Part shown: piece by piece, positions 1-7,500 of the stretch
Layout of the letters: each line of letters begins with the position of its first letter
Position numbering within the stretch: position 1 is the stretch's first letter
Source: a virus
IMG/VR virus record: IMGVR_UViG_3300037502_002067
Coordinates: 1-39,839 of that record
DNA: 39,839 bases
Direction: 5' to 3' (one strand)
The notes under the pieces: generated by a model
The model's database searches: none
The model's input: only the letters and a program-made list of their open reading frames with translations
Told to the model about the DNA's origin: nothing
Translations under genes and position numbers: made by a program

Positions 1-127
1 TTAATTTCCAAATGCACAAAGTAATCAGCCAACCTGTTCAACTTCTCGTCGCTCACGGGATAACCTCGCTTTCCGATTTCGCTCGACGTAATCAACCAAA
101 ACCATGTATTCAACCTTGCTTCGTGCG
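1..127. repeat. Left copy of 127-bp terminal assembly redundancy
   Basis: These 127 bases are identical to 39713-39839. A repeat of exactly 127 at both ends of a complete phage genome most simply reflects an assembler k-mer overlap of a circular or circularly permuted molecule. Genes at both ends join across it: the 43-aa ORF at 39637-39768 is read through this sequence, immediately downstream of the gene at 25-429. It is unlikely to be a biological direct terminal repeat. Confidence 0.9.
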
Positions 128-429
128 TGCAACATGATGTCCTCAATCAAAGCCGAAGTCTTTCTTCCAGCATCAAACATGTCTTTTGCTGTGAACTTCA
201 CTTTCGTCACAGGATGAACGCCGGGACAAACTTTGAAATACACATACACTTTTTGTTTTTCTTGATGAAATAACGCCGTGCAAATCGGACTTGTGAAACT
301 AAAATCTCGCAAATAGTTGTAGGCACAATAGTCGATATTGCCATTGAGCAAATCATACTCTTCGTCGAACGGTAGAATCTCTTCCAACGTAGACTGCATT
401 TCATCAACCGCTTCCCAATATTCACTCAT
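25..429 (-). CDS. Hypothetical early phage protein, 134 aa
   Basis: I do not recognise the family. The start at 429 has a strong AGGAGGTGA ribosome site and its ATG overlaps the stop of the small membrane gene upstream (ATGA). The N-terminus is acidic and the C-terminus strongly basic (about residues 116-131, rich in Arg and Lys), with no signal peptide or membrane segment. Central beta-like stretches include 'VYVYFKVCPGVHPVTKVKF'. It is part of the leftward early operon that begins with the Cro-like gene, and the next gene downstream continues across the window junction (39637-39768). The gene is likely real; its function is unknown. Confidence 0.8.
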   Translation of the reverse strand: MSEYWEAVDEMQSTLEEILPFDEEYDLLNGNIDYCAYNYLRDFSFTSPICTALFHQEKQKVYVYFKVCPGVHPVTKVKFTAKDMFDAGRKTSALIEDIMLHARSKVEYMVLVDYVERNRKARLSRERREVEQVG

Positions 430-542
430 CTCTTTTCACCTCCTTTCAAGCCGTTTCTCACTAGGATAAAAATGACGCAGATGGCAAACCATAACGTCCA
501 ATCCGTCGCCATATCAACTAGCATCCACTTCACAAAGTCCAT
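426..542 (-). CDS. Small single-pass membrane protein, 38 aa
   Basis: A short reading frame whose stop overlaps the ATG of the 134-aa gene (ATGA), giving translational coupling. Residues about 14-27 (TLWFAICVIFILV) form one clear hydrophobic segment, followed by a basic tail ending GGEKR. The start at 542 overlaps the end of the upstream small gene by 29 bp; an internal ATG at 512 would give 28 aa. The AGGAGGTG site for the next gene lies inside the last codons. Tiny membrane proteins are common in phage early operons. No function can be assigned. Confidence 0.5.
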   Translation of the reverse strand: MDFVKWMLVDMATDWTLWFAICVIFILVRNGLKGGEKR

Positions 543-660
543 CGGTATCACCGCTTTTCAATATCTCGTAGGCAATCTGTTCAAGTTCAGCCATGATGCG
601 ATCGTAGTCACCTTCATCAAGTACAGGTTGAACGACTGTTACTGAATATTTGAAATTCAT
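514..660 (-). CDS. Hypothetical small acidic protein, 48 aa
   Basis: The start is placed at the ATG at 660 (MNFKYSVTVV...). In-frame sequence upstream of it runs antiparallel to nothing useful and overlaps the end of the Cro-like gene, so a longer form is unlikely. The ribosome site is only moderate (GAAAGG, about 12 bases away). The product is acidic, with a beta-like N-terminus followed by a helix (DRIMAELEQIAYEIL). It lies directly behind the Cro-like gene in the leftward early operon. Function unknown. Confidence 0.55.
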   Translation of the reverse strand: MNFKYSVTVVQPVLDEGDYDRIMAELEQIAYEILKSGDTDGLCEVDAS

Positions 661-676
661 GTCAACATCATACCTT

Positions 677-907
677 TCATTGTTCTCTACTGTACACATT
701 ATCAATAAAAAAAATATGGTCGAACTCTTCTTCCAGCAAATCGGTAATCTTCTTGGCAATGTTTGGACTTGGATGCCGCTTTCCGTTCGTAATATGGACT
801 GCATACGATTGAGTAATGCCTAATGCTTTTCCGAACGATCGCTTGGTATACCCTTTTTTTAATAACATGCGGTTAAAATCATCTTGATTTAACAATTTTA
901 TTTTCAT
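677..907 (-). CDS. Cro-like HTH repressor
   Basis: A 76-aa helix-turn-helix DNA-binding protein. Residues about 18-45 (TKRSFGKALGITQSYAVHITNGKRHPSP) match the XRE/Cro fold, with the recognition helix around QSYAVHITNGK. The C-terminus is short and acidic/hydrophobic (ITDLLEEEFDHIFF), with no protease domain. The start at 907 has a GGGGGTGAG ribosome site. It is the first gene of the leftward early operon, read from the promoter at 941-969, and diverges from the larger XRE-type repressor at 1036. That position fits the lytic (Cro) repressor of the switch, though the sequence alone does not prove which of the two plays Cro. Confidence 0.85.
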   Translation of the reverse strand: MKIKLLNQDDFNRMLLKKGYTKRSFGKALGITQSYAVHITNGKRHPSPNIAKKITDLLEEEFDHIFFIDNVYSREQ

Positions 908-931
908 ACGCTCACCCCCTTTTGTTCTCCC

Positions 932-941
932 TTGTATACAA
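932..941. promoter_or_regulatory. Candidate operator of the lysogeny switch
   Basis: TTGTATACAA is a perfect 10-bp palindrome overlapping the downstream edge of the leftward promoter (its -10 box is 941-946). Related sequences with the core TGTAYAC occur at 690-699 and 996-1005, giving three candidate sites for the Cro-like and CI-like proteins. A repressor bound here would block transcription of the early operon. Inferred from position and symmetry only. Confidence 0.5.
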
Positions 942-969
942 TATTACAATATAAGAATTTATAAGTCAA
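941..969 (-). promoter_or_regulatory. Leftward early promoter
   Basis: On the minus strand, TTGACT (969-964) and TAATAT (946-941) are separated by exactly 17 bases, close to the sigma-A consensus. The leader then runs about 30 bases to the Cro-like gene. It probably drives the whole early operon, which continues across the window junction to about 29.5 kb. Confidence 0.75.
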
Positions 970-1035
970 CGTTTTTTTTCATAAAATGTTTATCTTTGTA
1001 CACGTTTTTGATAATGTGAAAAAGAGGTGAATGGA

Positions 1036-1446
1036 ATGGATGCTGTTGAGTTTGGATTGTATTTGAAGAAATTGCGCGAAGAAAATCGGATGAGTTTGAG
1101 GAAGTTGTCAAGAATTTCAGGTTTGAGTTTTTCTTACATTTCACACATGGAACACGGTAGAAGAGGTATTCCTAATCCATCTTCAATTAAGAAACTTTCT
1201 ACCGCGTTAAAAGTAAGTTATCAAGAAATGATGACAATTGCTGGACACTTGCAAGAAGAAGATGAGGCTTTGGTGGAATTAGCGAAAACGCTTAAAGAAG
1301 TGATTAAAGACTCAAAAACAATCGACTTGAAAAATCTCGATCAGTACAAGTTTGAGTTCAACGGTCAACCGCTTTCGCCTGAACTGGCGAAACAGGCGAT
1401 GCAGTACATTCGTTTCCTTGTCCAGCAGCAGAAGCCTTCTGAATAA
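1036..1446 (+). CDS. CI-like HTH repressor
   Basis: A 136-aa XRE-family DNA-binding protein. Residues about 8-62 hold the helix-turn-helix (LKKLREENRMSLRKLSRIS, then SFSYISHMEHGRRGIP). The rest is a short helical tail ending in QQQKPSE, with no Ser/Lys autoprotease domain, so induction would not be by LexA-type self-cleavage. The ATG at 1036 is preferred over GTG at 1027 because AGAGGTG lies six bases in front of it. A weak promoter (GATAAT at 1010-1015) lies just upstream, giving an almost leaderless message. It diverges from the Cro-like gene and precedes int, the usual place for a lysogeny repressor. Its last 89 bp are overlapped by an antisense small ORF. Confidence 0.85.
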   Translation: MDAVEFGLYLKKLREENRMSLRKLSRISGLSFSYISHMEHGRRGIPNPSSIKKLSTALKVSYQEMMTIAGHLQEEDEALVELAKTLKEVIKDSKTIDLKNLDQYKFEFNGQPLSPELAKQAMQYIRFLVQQQKPSE

Positions 1447-1513
1447 ACGCTTCCACTTTTTTCTCGTCCACGTTCAGGATTTTGCAAAGTTCGTTCAAGT
1501 TAATTGTTTTCAT
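1358..1513 (-). CDS. Small antisense ORF opposite the CI-like gene, 51 aa
   Basis: A leftward reading frame with an excellent ribosome site (GGAGGT, seven bases before ATG at 1513) and its own promoter at 1567-1594. The predicted protein begins MKTINLNELCKILNVDEKKV, which looks like a small helix-turn-helix start, and the C-terminus is low-complexity. The 3' half lies antisense to the last 89 bp of the repressor gene, so the transcript could also act as an antisense RNA. Position between repressor and serine integrase would suit a switch modulator or a recombination directionality factor, but no family match is recognised. Alternatively the translated part is short and only the RNA matters. 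Confidence 0.5.
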   Translation of the reverse strand: MKTINLNELCKILNVDEKKVEAFIQKASAAGQGNECTASPVSPVQAKAVDR

Positions 1514-1566
1514 CAGAATAACCTCCGTTAATGTCGCATAGCGAATAATGTCGAAACAACAATATG

Positions 1567-1594
1567 AGTATAGGAAATAAAATTACCGTTTCAA
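1567..1594 (-). promoter_or_regulatory. Leftward promoter opposing the repressor gene
   Basis: On the minus strand, TTGAAA (1594-1589) and TATACT (1572-1567) are 16 bases apart. A start near 1560 would give a leader of about 47 bases before the GGAGGT and ATG of the 51-aa ORF. Transcription from here would run into the 3' end of the CI-like gene. Confidence 0.55.
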
Positions 1595-1646
1595 AGGAAA
1601 TAAGCAGTCATTTTTACAGACAATATTACAAAATTAGACGAAACCG

Positions 1647-1696
1647 AAAAAAATGTGGAACACCGAACTATCTTCTTTCGGTCTCCGCATTTTTTG
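1647..1696 (+). terminator. Intrinsic terminator (both strands) just before int
   Basis: Arms 1653-1667 and 1677-1690 pair as CCGAA/TTCGG plus ATGTGGA/TCCGCAT (one G-T pair) around a short internal loop. A runs flank it on the left and T runs on the right, so it can act in both directions. The T run ends at the int ribosome site, so rightward transcripts from the repressor would stop before the integrase unless read through. Confidence 0.7.
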
Positions 1697-1710
1697 TTAG
1701 GAGTACATTT

Positions 1711-3201
1711 ATGGAACGAGTAGCCATCTATCTACGAAAATCTAGGCAAGACATGGAAAGCGAACGCGACGGTGAACAAGACACGCTCTCCAAGCACCGC
1801 AACGCTCTACTTAAATATGCAAAAGACAAGTCGCTCAACGTCATACGCATCTATGAGGAAGTCGTATCAGGCGAAAAGATTGCGAACCGTCCGCAAATGC
1901 AATCCCTTCTGAATGACGTGGAAAATGGTCTGTATGAAGCCGTACTCGTCATGGATATGGACAGGCTTGGACGCGGCAACATGCAGGAACAAGGCTTGAT
2001 TATCGACACATTCAGAGAATCGGGAACGCTCATTGTCACCCCGCGCAAGACGTATGACCTGCGCAACGAGATGGACGAGGAATGGAGCGAGTTTGAAGCG
2101 TTCATCGCACGCAAAGAACTGAAAATCATTACCAGACGTTTGCAGTCCGGCAGACTGCGATCGGCGCAAGAAGGAAACTTCAACGGCACATATGCCCCGT
2201 TCGGCTATTCCATCCGCAAAACAAGCAAAGAGCGCACACTTGCCATCAACGAGCAGGAAGCCGTCATCGTGCGTATGATATTTGGACTGTACGTCAACGA
2301 TGACATCGGCATGAACAAGTTGGCCGATTATTTGAATGAACGAAGCATACCGTTCAAAGACGGCAAACTGTTCTCAAATTGGAACGTCAATCAGATACTC
2401 AAAAACGACGTGTACATCGGCATCGTCAGTTGGTACAAGAAACAAGTGAAAAACAAGAAGCGCGTACAGTTCAAAGGAAAGCATGAACCCATCATCGACG
2501 TGGAACTGTTCAAACGTGCGCAACAAAAACTCGCAAACAGAGAAGCGTCGTCACTGAAACAAAAGTCTACGCTCCGCAATCCGCTCTCTGGCATCCTTCG
2601 GTGCGGTCTGTGCGGTAAGGCGATGTCGCGCAACTGCACTCTTCGCGACAAAGAGTTCATACGGTGCATGACATATGGCTGTAAAAACTACGGAACAGGA
2701 ATGAAACGTGTAGAGGAAGCATTGCTGGAACGAATGGAAAAGTTGATGGAATCGCATAAACTGAAAGTGAAGGAACGCAAAACGGAACAATCGCTTGACC
2801 TTGAAAAAAAGTTGCTCGATGCTGCGCTCAAAGAATGGAATGAATTGAAACGTCAAAAGAACAATCTGCACGATCTGCTCGAACGTGAAGTGTACACCGT
2901 TGACGTGTACCTTGAACGCTCCGCTAGACTTGCGGAGCAGATAAAAGAGAAGGAAGAAGCCATACGAATACTGCGCATAGACTTTGAACAAAAAGAGAGA
3001 GAACAAAAAACGCGCAGAGAATTTATCCCTGCGCTTGTCAACGTGATGAAATTGTACCACAAAACAAATTCGATTGAAATGAAGAACAAACTGCTCAAAG
3101 CCGTCTTGCATAAAGCCGTTTATACCAAAATTGACCCTACTCCGAACGGTTTTTTTGAACTCGCTTTACACCCGAAATTACCTAGCGTTGAAGGGATTTG
3201 A
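1711..3201 (+). CDS. int: Large serine integrase
   Basis: A 496-aa site-specific recombinase that integrates the phage chromosome at a bacterial attB and, with a directionality factor, excises it. The N-terminal resolvase domain (about 1-150) starts VAIYLRKSRQD, with catalytic Ser11 and the adjacent Arg9; DMDRLGR follows near residue 82. The recombinase domain (about 165-290) contains PFGYSI and NQILKNDVYIGIVSW. A zinc-ribbon-type stretch with four cysteines (CGLCGKAM ... RCMTYGCKNYG, about 297-325) precedes a long coiled coil (about 340-450) typical of phage large serine recombinases. The start at 1711 has TAGGAG seven bases away; in-frame sequence upstream crosses a terminator and is not coding. 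The stop is directly followed by the attP candidate. Confidence 0.97.
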   Translation: MERVAIYLRKSRQDMESERDGEQDTLSKHRNALLKYAKDKSLNVIRIYEEVVSGEKIANRPQMQSLLNDVENGLYEAVLVMDMDRLGRGNMQEQGLIIDTFRESGTLIVTPRKTYDLRNEMDEEWSEFEAFIARKELKIITRRLQSGRLRSAQEGNFNGTYAPFGYSIRKTSKERTLAINEQEAVIVRMIFGLYVNDDIGMNKLADYLNERSIPFKDGKLFSNWNVNQILKNDVYIGIVSWYKKQVKNKKRVQFKGKHEPIIDVELFKRAQQKLANREASSLKQKSTLRNPLSGILRCGLCGKAMSRNCTLRDKEFIRCMTYGCKNYGTGMKRVEEALLERMEKLMESHKLKVKERKTEQSLDLEKKLLDAALKEWNELKRQKNNLHDLLEREVYTVDVYLERSARLAEQIKEKEEAIRILRIDFEQKEREQKTRREFIPALVNVMKLYHKTNSIEMKNKLLKAVLHKAVYTKIDPTPNGFFELALHPKLPSVEGI

Positions 3202-3202
3202 C

Positions 3203-3244
3203 GGTATGGTTAAGTATTCAATGTATTTGATACAAAACCATACC
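3203..3244. other. Candidate phage attachment site (attP)
   Basis: A 42-bp imperfect palindrome in the 48-bp gap between int and the endolysin. The arms 3203-3222 and 3225-3244 match at 16 of 20 positions, with nine perfect outer bases (GGTATGGTT and AACCATACC). The two central bases are GT (3223-3224), a non-palindromic dinucleotide of the kind serine integrases exchange at. Size, symmetry and position next to int fit a serine-recombinase attP. A bidirectional terminator is the alternative, but the stem is interrupted and not followed by a T run. Confidence 0.55.
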
Positions 3245-3249
3245 TTCAC

Positions 3250-3993
3250 TTACATCAAGTTTTCTTCCGTCAATAACTTCTCAATTTTGCGTAGTTTGTC
3301 CGCAGCAAGTTCCTTGAATTTGCCCTTGTACATGACTTTGTTGCGAAGGTCGTTGATACGGAACAGAATCGCGTTCGCCAGTTCCAAAATGTTTTCGTCA
3401 GACTTGCGGTATGCAATGCGCATCTCAAGTTCCTGTAACGTCAAATTCTCAGCAAACTGCAACTCTTTGTACAGCCTGTCCCACGGAAAGTTCTTGCCGG
3501 GACAGTTCGGCTTACGGCGCGGGTCTACTTGAAAATGTCCGATGACGTTCGCGGGGTTCAAGTCGATGTATCTTCCATATATCTTTTTGACCTCTTCGCG
3601 AATGTAGCGATGTAGCCATACACTCGCCCAAAACTGCTCTTCCGTAAGCGTTCCGTCAATGCCATTGTCTTTGTACCCCTCATGCTCAATGCCAATCGTG
3701 TACGCATTTGGATTGACGTTTTTGAAACGCTTGATAATGTCTGCCGTAGCGTGCTGGCTTGCACCTTTCGCAAGTCCTGCGTGCCATGCTCGTTCCTTTA
3801 TGTCCACATACTGATGAATCTCACCGTTACGCCCAATGCAAAAATGCGCGGAACTTTGATCGTTGTCTGGTGACGTGAACCAACTGTCTACGGAACGAAG
3901 GCTTCCTGCGGTAATGTGATTCACAATCGCAATCGGAATCGACTTTGCTCTGCTACTTCTGTTTTTTGATGGAACCTGTTTAATCTCGTACAT
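3250..3993 (-). CDS. Endolysin, N-acetylmuramoyl-L-alanine amidase
   Basis: A 247-aa zinc amidase of the Amidase_2/PGRP family that cleaves the bond between muramic acid and the stem peptide to lyse the cell. Zinc-ligand motifs are visible: H26 in IVNHITAG, H153 in GHFQVDPRRKPNC and C164 in NCPGK; TIGIEHEGY near residue 100 is the conserved inner strand. The catalytic domain covers about 1-175. The last 70 residues are helical and charged, with no recognised SH3 or LysM repeats. The start at 3993 has AGAGGTGAT in front; the stop of the holin gene lies next to that site. It is the last gene of the late operon, after two small membrane proteins. Confidence 0.93.
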   Translation of the reverse strand: MYEIKQVPSKNRSSRAKSIPIAIVNHITAGSLRSVDSWFTSPDNDQSSAHFCIGRNGEIHQYVDIKERAWHAGLAKGASQHATADIIKRFKNVNPNAYTIGIEHEGYKDNGIDGTLTEEQFWASVWLHRYIREEVKKIYGRYIDLNPANVIGHFQVDPRRKPNCPGKNFPWDRLYKELQFAENLTLQELEMRIAYRKSDENILELANAILFRINDLRNKVMYKGKFKELAADKLRKIEKLLTEENLM

Positions 3994-4004
3994 ACGATCA
4001 CCTC

Positions 4005-4208
4005 TTAATGTGATTGATTTTCGTCGAACCAATCCTTGTCGTCTAACTTGCCTTGCACGAACAGATACGCAACGGTTGTACCTGTCGCTGTAATCAGTGC
4101 TGTCACTTGTGTAATCGTTTCAACGTCTGTATCAAACAGAACGAGAATCGACGTGACAAGCACCGTCACCAACGCCCAAAACTTTCGTGATGTCAGTTTA
4201 CGAATCAT
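4005..4208 (-). CDS. Holin-like small membrane protein
   Basis: A 67-aa protein that probably forms the membrane lesion releasing the endolysin. It has two hydrophobic segments, about 9-24 (FWALVTVLVTSILVLF) and 32-50 (QVTALITATGTTVAYLFV), separated by a short acidic turn, and a charged C-terminus (GKLDDKDWFDENQSH), as in small phage holins. The start at 4208 has AAAGGAGG eight bases away and overlaps the stop of the gene before it (ATGA). It sits between an XhlA-like protein and the amidase. Confidence 0.75.
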   Translation of the reverse strand: MIRKLTSRKFWALVTVLVTSILVLFDTDVETITQVTALITATGTTVAYLFVQGKLDDKDWFDENQSH

Positions 4209-4480
4209 GACGCAAAACCTCCTTTCACGATGAATACGATGACCGCAGTAATCAACGAACCGATGACCGTTGTTGCCAGCCAATACATCACCTTTTCAAT
4301 GCGATCAATACGATGGTGCGCAGACTTGACGCTGTTATTTGCTTCAAGTGCAATCTTCTCTGTTGCGTCAAGTTTGCCTGATACGTGTTTTAGTGCGTCT
4401 AACTTCTCTGTGATTTTACCGACTTCGACTTTCAGTTCCATTAAGATGTTGAAAAGTTCCTTGATTTCATCATTTGCCAC
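4205..4480 (-). CDS. XhlA-like lysis-associated membrane protein
   Basis: A 91-aa protein with a long N-terminal helix (about 1-60, coiled-coil pattern with KLDALKHVSGKLDATEKIA) and one C-terminal membrane segment (about 66-88, YWLATTVIGSLITAVIVFIV). This layout matches the XhlA family, which works with a small holin and an amidase in Bacillus prophages such as PBSX. Translation starts at GTG 4480, with AAGGTGG in front. Its stop overlaps the holin start. Confidence 0.78.
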   Translation of the reverse strand: MANDEIKELFNILMELKVEVGKITEKLDALKHVSGKLDATEKIALEANNSVKSAHHRIDRIEKVMYWLATTVIGSLITAVIVFIVKGGFAS

Positions 4481-4517
4481 GTCGTCACCACCTTATAAAA
4501 GATACAAGGCCAAACCG

Positions 4518-7500
4518 TTACGGCTTGACCTTGCCACGTTGAATATCAAACATCAAACTTGCTTCTGCATTTGCTTGTCGCATTGCATTTTCATAAATCT
4601 TTTTCCTTAAAGCCTCACTGTAAGCATTTTTCGGCAAAGCCTTCAAATAATCGTTGTAATAATCTAAATAATAATTTTGATAATCGCCTGTAAGTTTCAA
4701 AAGGTTGCTATACTCTTCCCTTGACAACTTTGTGCCATCATCCATTTTTTTATCAGGTATTCTCGGTGCGGATGATTTTACGCCCGTTCTTTCAATATAC
4801 TCAAGTGCAGTTTTGGCAGACGGGTCGCCTTTGTACTGTGTCACGAACGCAGGGTTCAAAAGCACATTGAACAAGTTGTTGGAGCCGTCTTGATACTTCT
4901 CAACAGGTTTCCCAAGTCCGTCATACTCCACTGGCAATGACCTTGACGCAAACGGTAATCGGTCAACAACTTTGGTATAAAAAGGCGCAAGTTTGTTTGT
5001 GTTGTCGAACGTCAAACGCTTTTGATTGTCCTCAAGCGTTCTCGCTTGATTGACTGCGGTTGGCACGAACGATGACGGAAGCCCTGCTGCAACGTCTATG
5101 AACTTGTCTGTTGGTGTGTCGCCCGGATATGTCGTAAACAACCTTGTCACACCTTGAATCAATGGCTGTTGAAACAATGTCGTGACACCTGCATCAAAAG
5201 CATCCCACATTCCCGTGAAGTAACTTCCGACTGAACCCATCTTCTCGTCTTTCATCCACTCTTTTTCCGCTTTATCCAAATTCGTGCCAATCGCAAGACT
5301 GACCGCAACAGGTTGCATCCAATCGTAGTTTATCATGGTATCGCCATCTTGACGTTTTGCCTGTTCGCGATCGAAACCTGAAAACACCCATCTTTGAAGC
5401 GCACTGAAATTCACTTGATACGGCGCGATACCGACTGACCGTTGCAACTGCTTCACTTCTGCATCAGGGTCAGGCGCACCCGTTAAAATGCCAAGTCCTG
5501 CAAGGTAGTAACCAACTGCCGTGAAGCCCATTGTTCCCGTGATACCTCTTGAAAGTTGTTCGACAAACTTCCGCTTGTCCAATGCTTGACCGCGTGTAAC
5601 GCCCAATTTGCTCGCTCGCATGGTTGCTGCGCCAATTTGATAAAGCCCTCTGAAAATACCAACAGGCGAAAAGTCGATTGCGCGCATCAACAAGTTGGCA
5701 GGTGTAAACGGATATTTCAGAACCAAGTCACCGATACCAAAATCTTGATTGAAGTTCATCGCTTGTTTTGCTTTGACGAATGTTTGCGCAAGGAGCGTTT
5801 CATCTTGAAACGTCATGTACTTCCCGTATTGGTCGAATATCGCCTGCACTTCATTGTCTGCGGTCGCCATGATTTCTTTCATGCGCTGTTTCATCGCTTC
5901 GCCCGTCAATCCTTCTTGACTTGCCAAACCTTGCGCCCATGACGCATGTGCTTCGCCGTATGCCCTGCGGTATGAAGCGTAGTCAAACGAACGCAACGTC
6001 ACGCCAAGAGCCTTTTCAAGATACGTTAACGGGTTCCAAGCGGATGTGAATACCTGCGAATCCAAGTCGTATTGCGTGGCAATACCGCCCGGATTGTAGC
6101 CTTTCCATCCTGCTTTTGCGCCGATAAACCAATTCTTCCAATAACTCTCTTGATTGCCCGTAAAGAAGTAAATCTCGCGCGCTCTGCCCGTCATTTTACT
6201 CGCAACCATATCAATCGGAACGGCAAGCATTTTACTGATTTTTTCAGTGACCCAAAACAACTCGTTACCGAGTACGTTCCGTATCAATGTTTTGGTATTG
6301 AGTAGTTGCGCAATCGTCTGTGCAGTGGCAAGTTTGCGGAGGAACGAAACACCTTCGATATTTCGTAACGCAATCTGCAAGTCGCCAAGCAATTCAACTC
6401 TTGACATATCGTTGTAATGCGCAAGTTCCGTCGCCATTTGAATCAAGTTGTCCGCTTCTTCTGCGCCCAACTTTCTCTCGCGAATTGCCTTATTCACCGC
6501 ACGTTCAACGGCAGTCATTGTAGGAAGTCCCTGCTCTTTGCGGAAGCGTTTGGACGAATCCTTGTACAGTTGCGTCAATCTCGGTCTGATTGCTTCGCCA
6601 AACTCTTTCAACGCCGATTCAGAAAAGTCCGCAAACCTGACGACACCTTTCGCCATCCAATTTGCGCCAATAATTATCATGTCTTTCCACGGCCCGATCG
6701 GATTTGCGTTCAGCGTGTTCTTGTTCTTGTTCAGACGCTTTCTCGCTTCGTCAGCCATCGCGTTCAGATACACCAACAAAGCGTCGCGCGTTCTTAATCT
6801 CGGCTCAATCTCTTCGACAATATTGATGGTTTCCTCGTTGCTCGGCTTGTTCGGCAAAACATCTTCTAATTCTTTCACCTGCTGTTCAAAGCGTTGCAGC
6901 AAGTCTGCTTCTGCTTCCGTAAGCGGTTCGCCAGCCTTTTTGCTTTTGACAAGTTCAAGCACATCATCAAGCAAAAACTTGGTTTCGTCCACCTTCTTCA
7001 AGTCGTTCGCCAATTCCATCAAAGGCTCGGCAACATCTTCAAGGGTTCCATCTTTAGTGAATTTACGGCGTTGATTGCGTTTGTTTACCGCTTTTTGCGC
7101 CATCAATAAAATGCCGTCAACGTCTAACTTGTTGTAGATAGAAAACGCTTGTACCGCGCGTCCGAGTTCTGTCCCGGCAGGAGCAATCCTATTCACGACT
7201 TCCATCAACGAGTTCATGGCGCGGTCGTATTGGTCGGGATTGACACCTTTCGCTTCCATCGCTTCCTTCTCGTAATGCTTGATAAGTTTCTGCGCGAGTG
7301 CATTGTCCACGTCAAGGATATACCTTTTCTTGTTCAAAAAGTTTTTTGCGCTCTCATAGTCAATCGTGCCGTCTTTGTTTTTGAACGTGCGCAACAAGGC
7401 ATCCGCTCTCAACATCAAAACGCTGTTTGATTGCCTTGCATACCAATTCGGATTGTCTATCAAGTCTGCTGTTTCATTCTCGTCTGTTTGACGCTGTAAA

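Noticed and set aside
661-804. Upstream extension of the 48-aa protein
   Set aside because: It overlaps the 3' part of the Cro-like gene in another frame and has no ribosome site.
1564-1710. Longer integrase start at 1564
   Set aside because: The added 49 residues do not belong to the resolvase fold, cross a terminator hairpin, and the ATG at 1711 has a proper ribosome site.
3203-3244. Classical bidirectional terminator between int and endolysin
   Set aside because: The stem is AT-rich and interrupted, the loop is unclear and no T run follows on either strand; attP fits better, though not proven.
6448-7074. Plus-strand 208-residue frame inside the giant gene
   Set aside because: Antisense shadow: Ser/Phe-rich, no ribosome site, and the minus-strand frame is continuous for 2428 codons.
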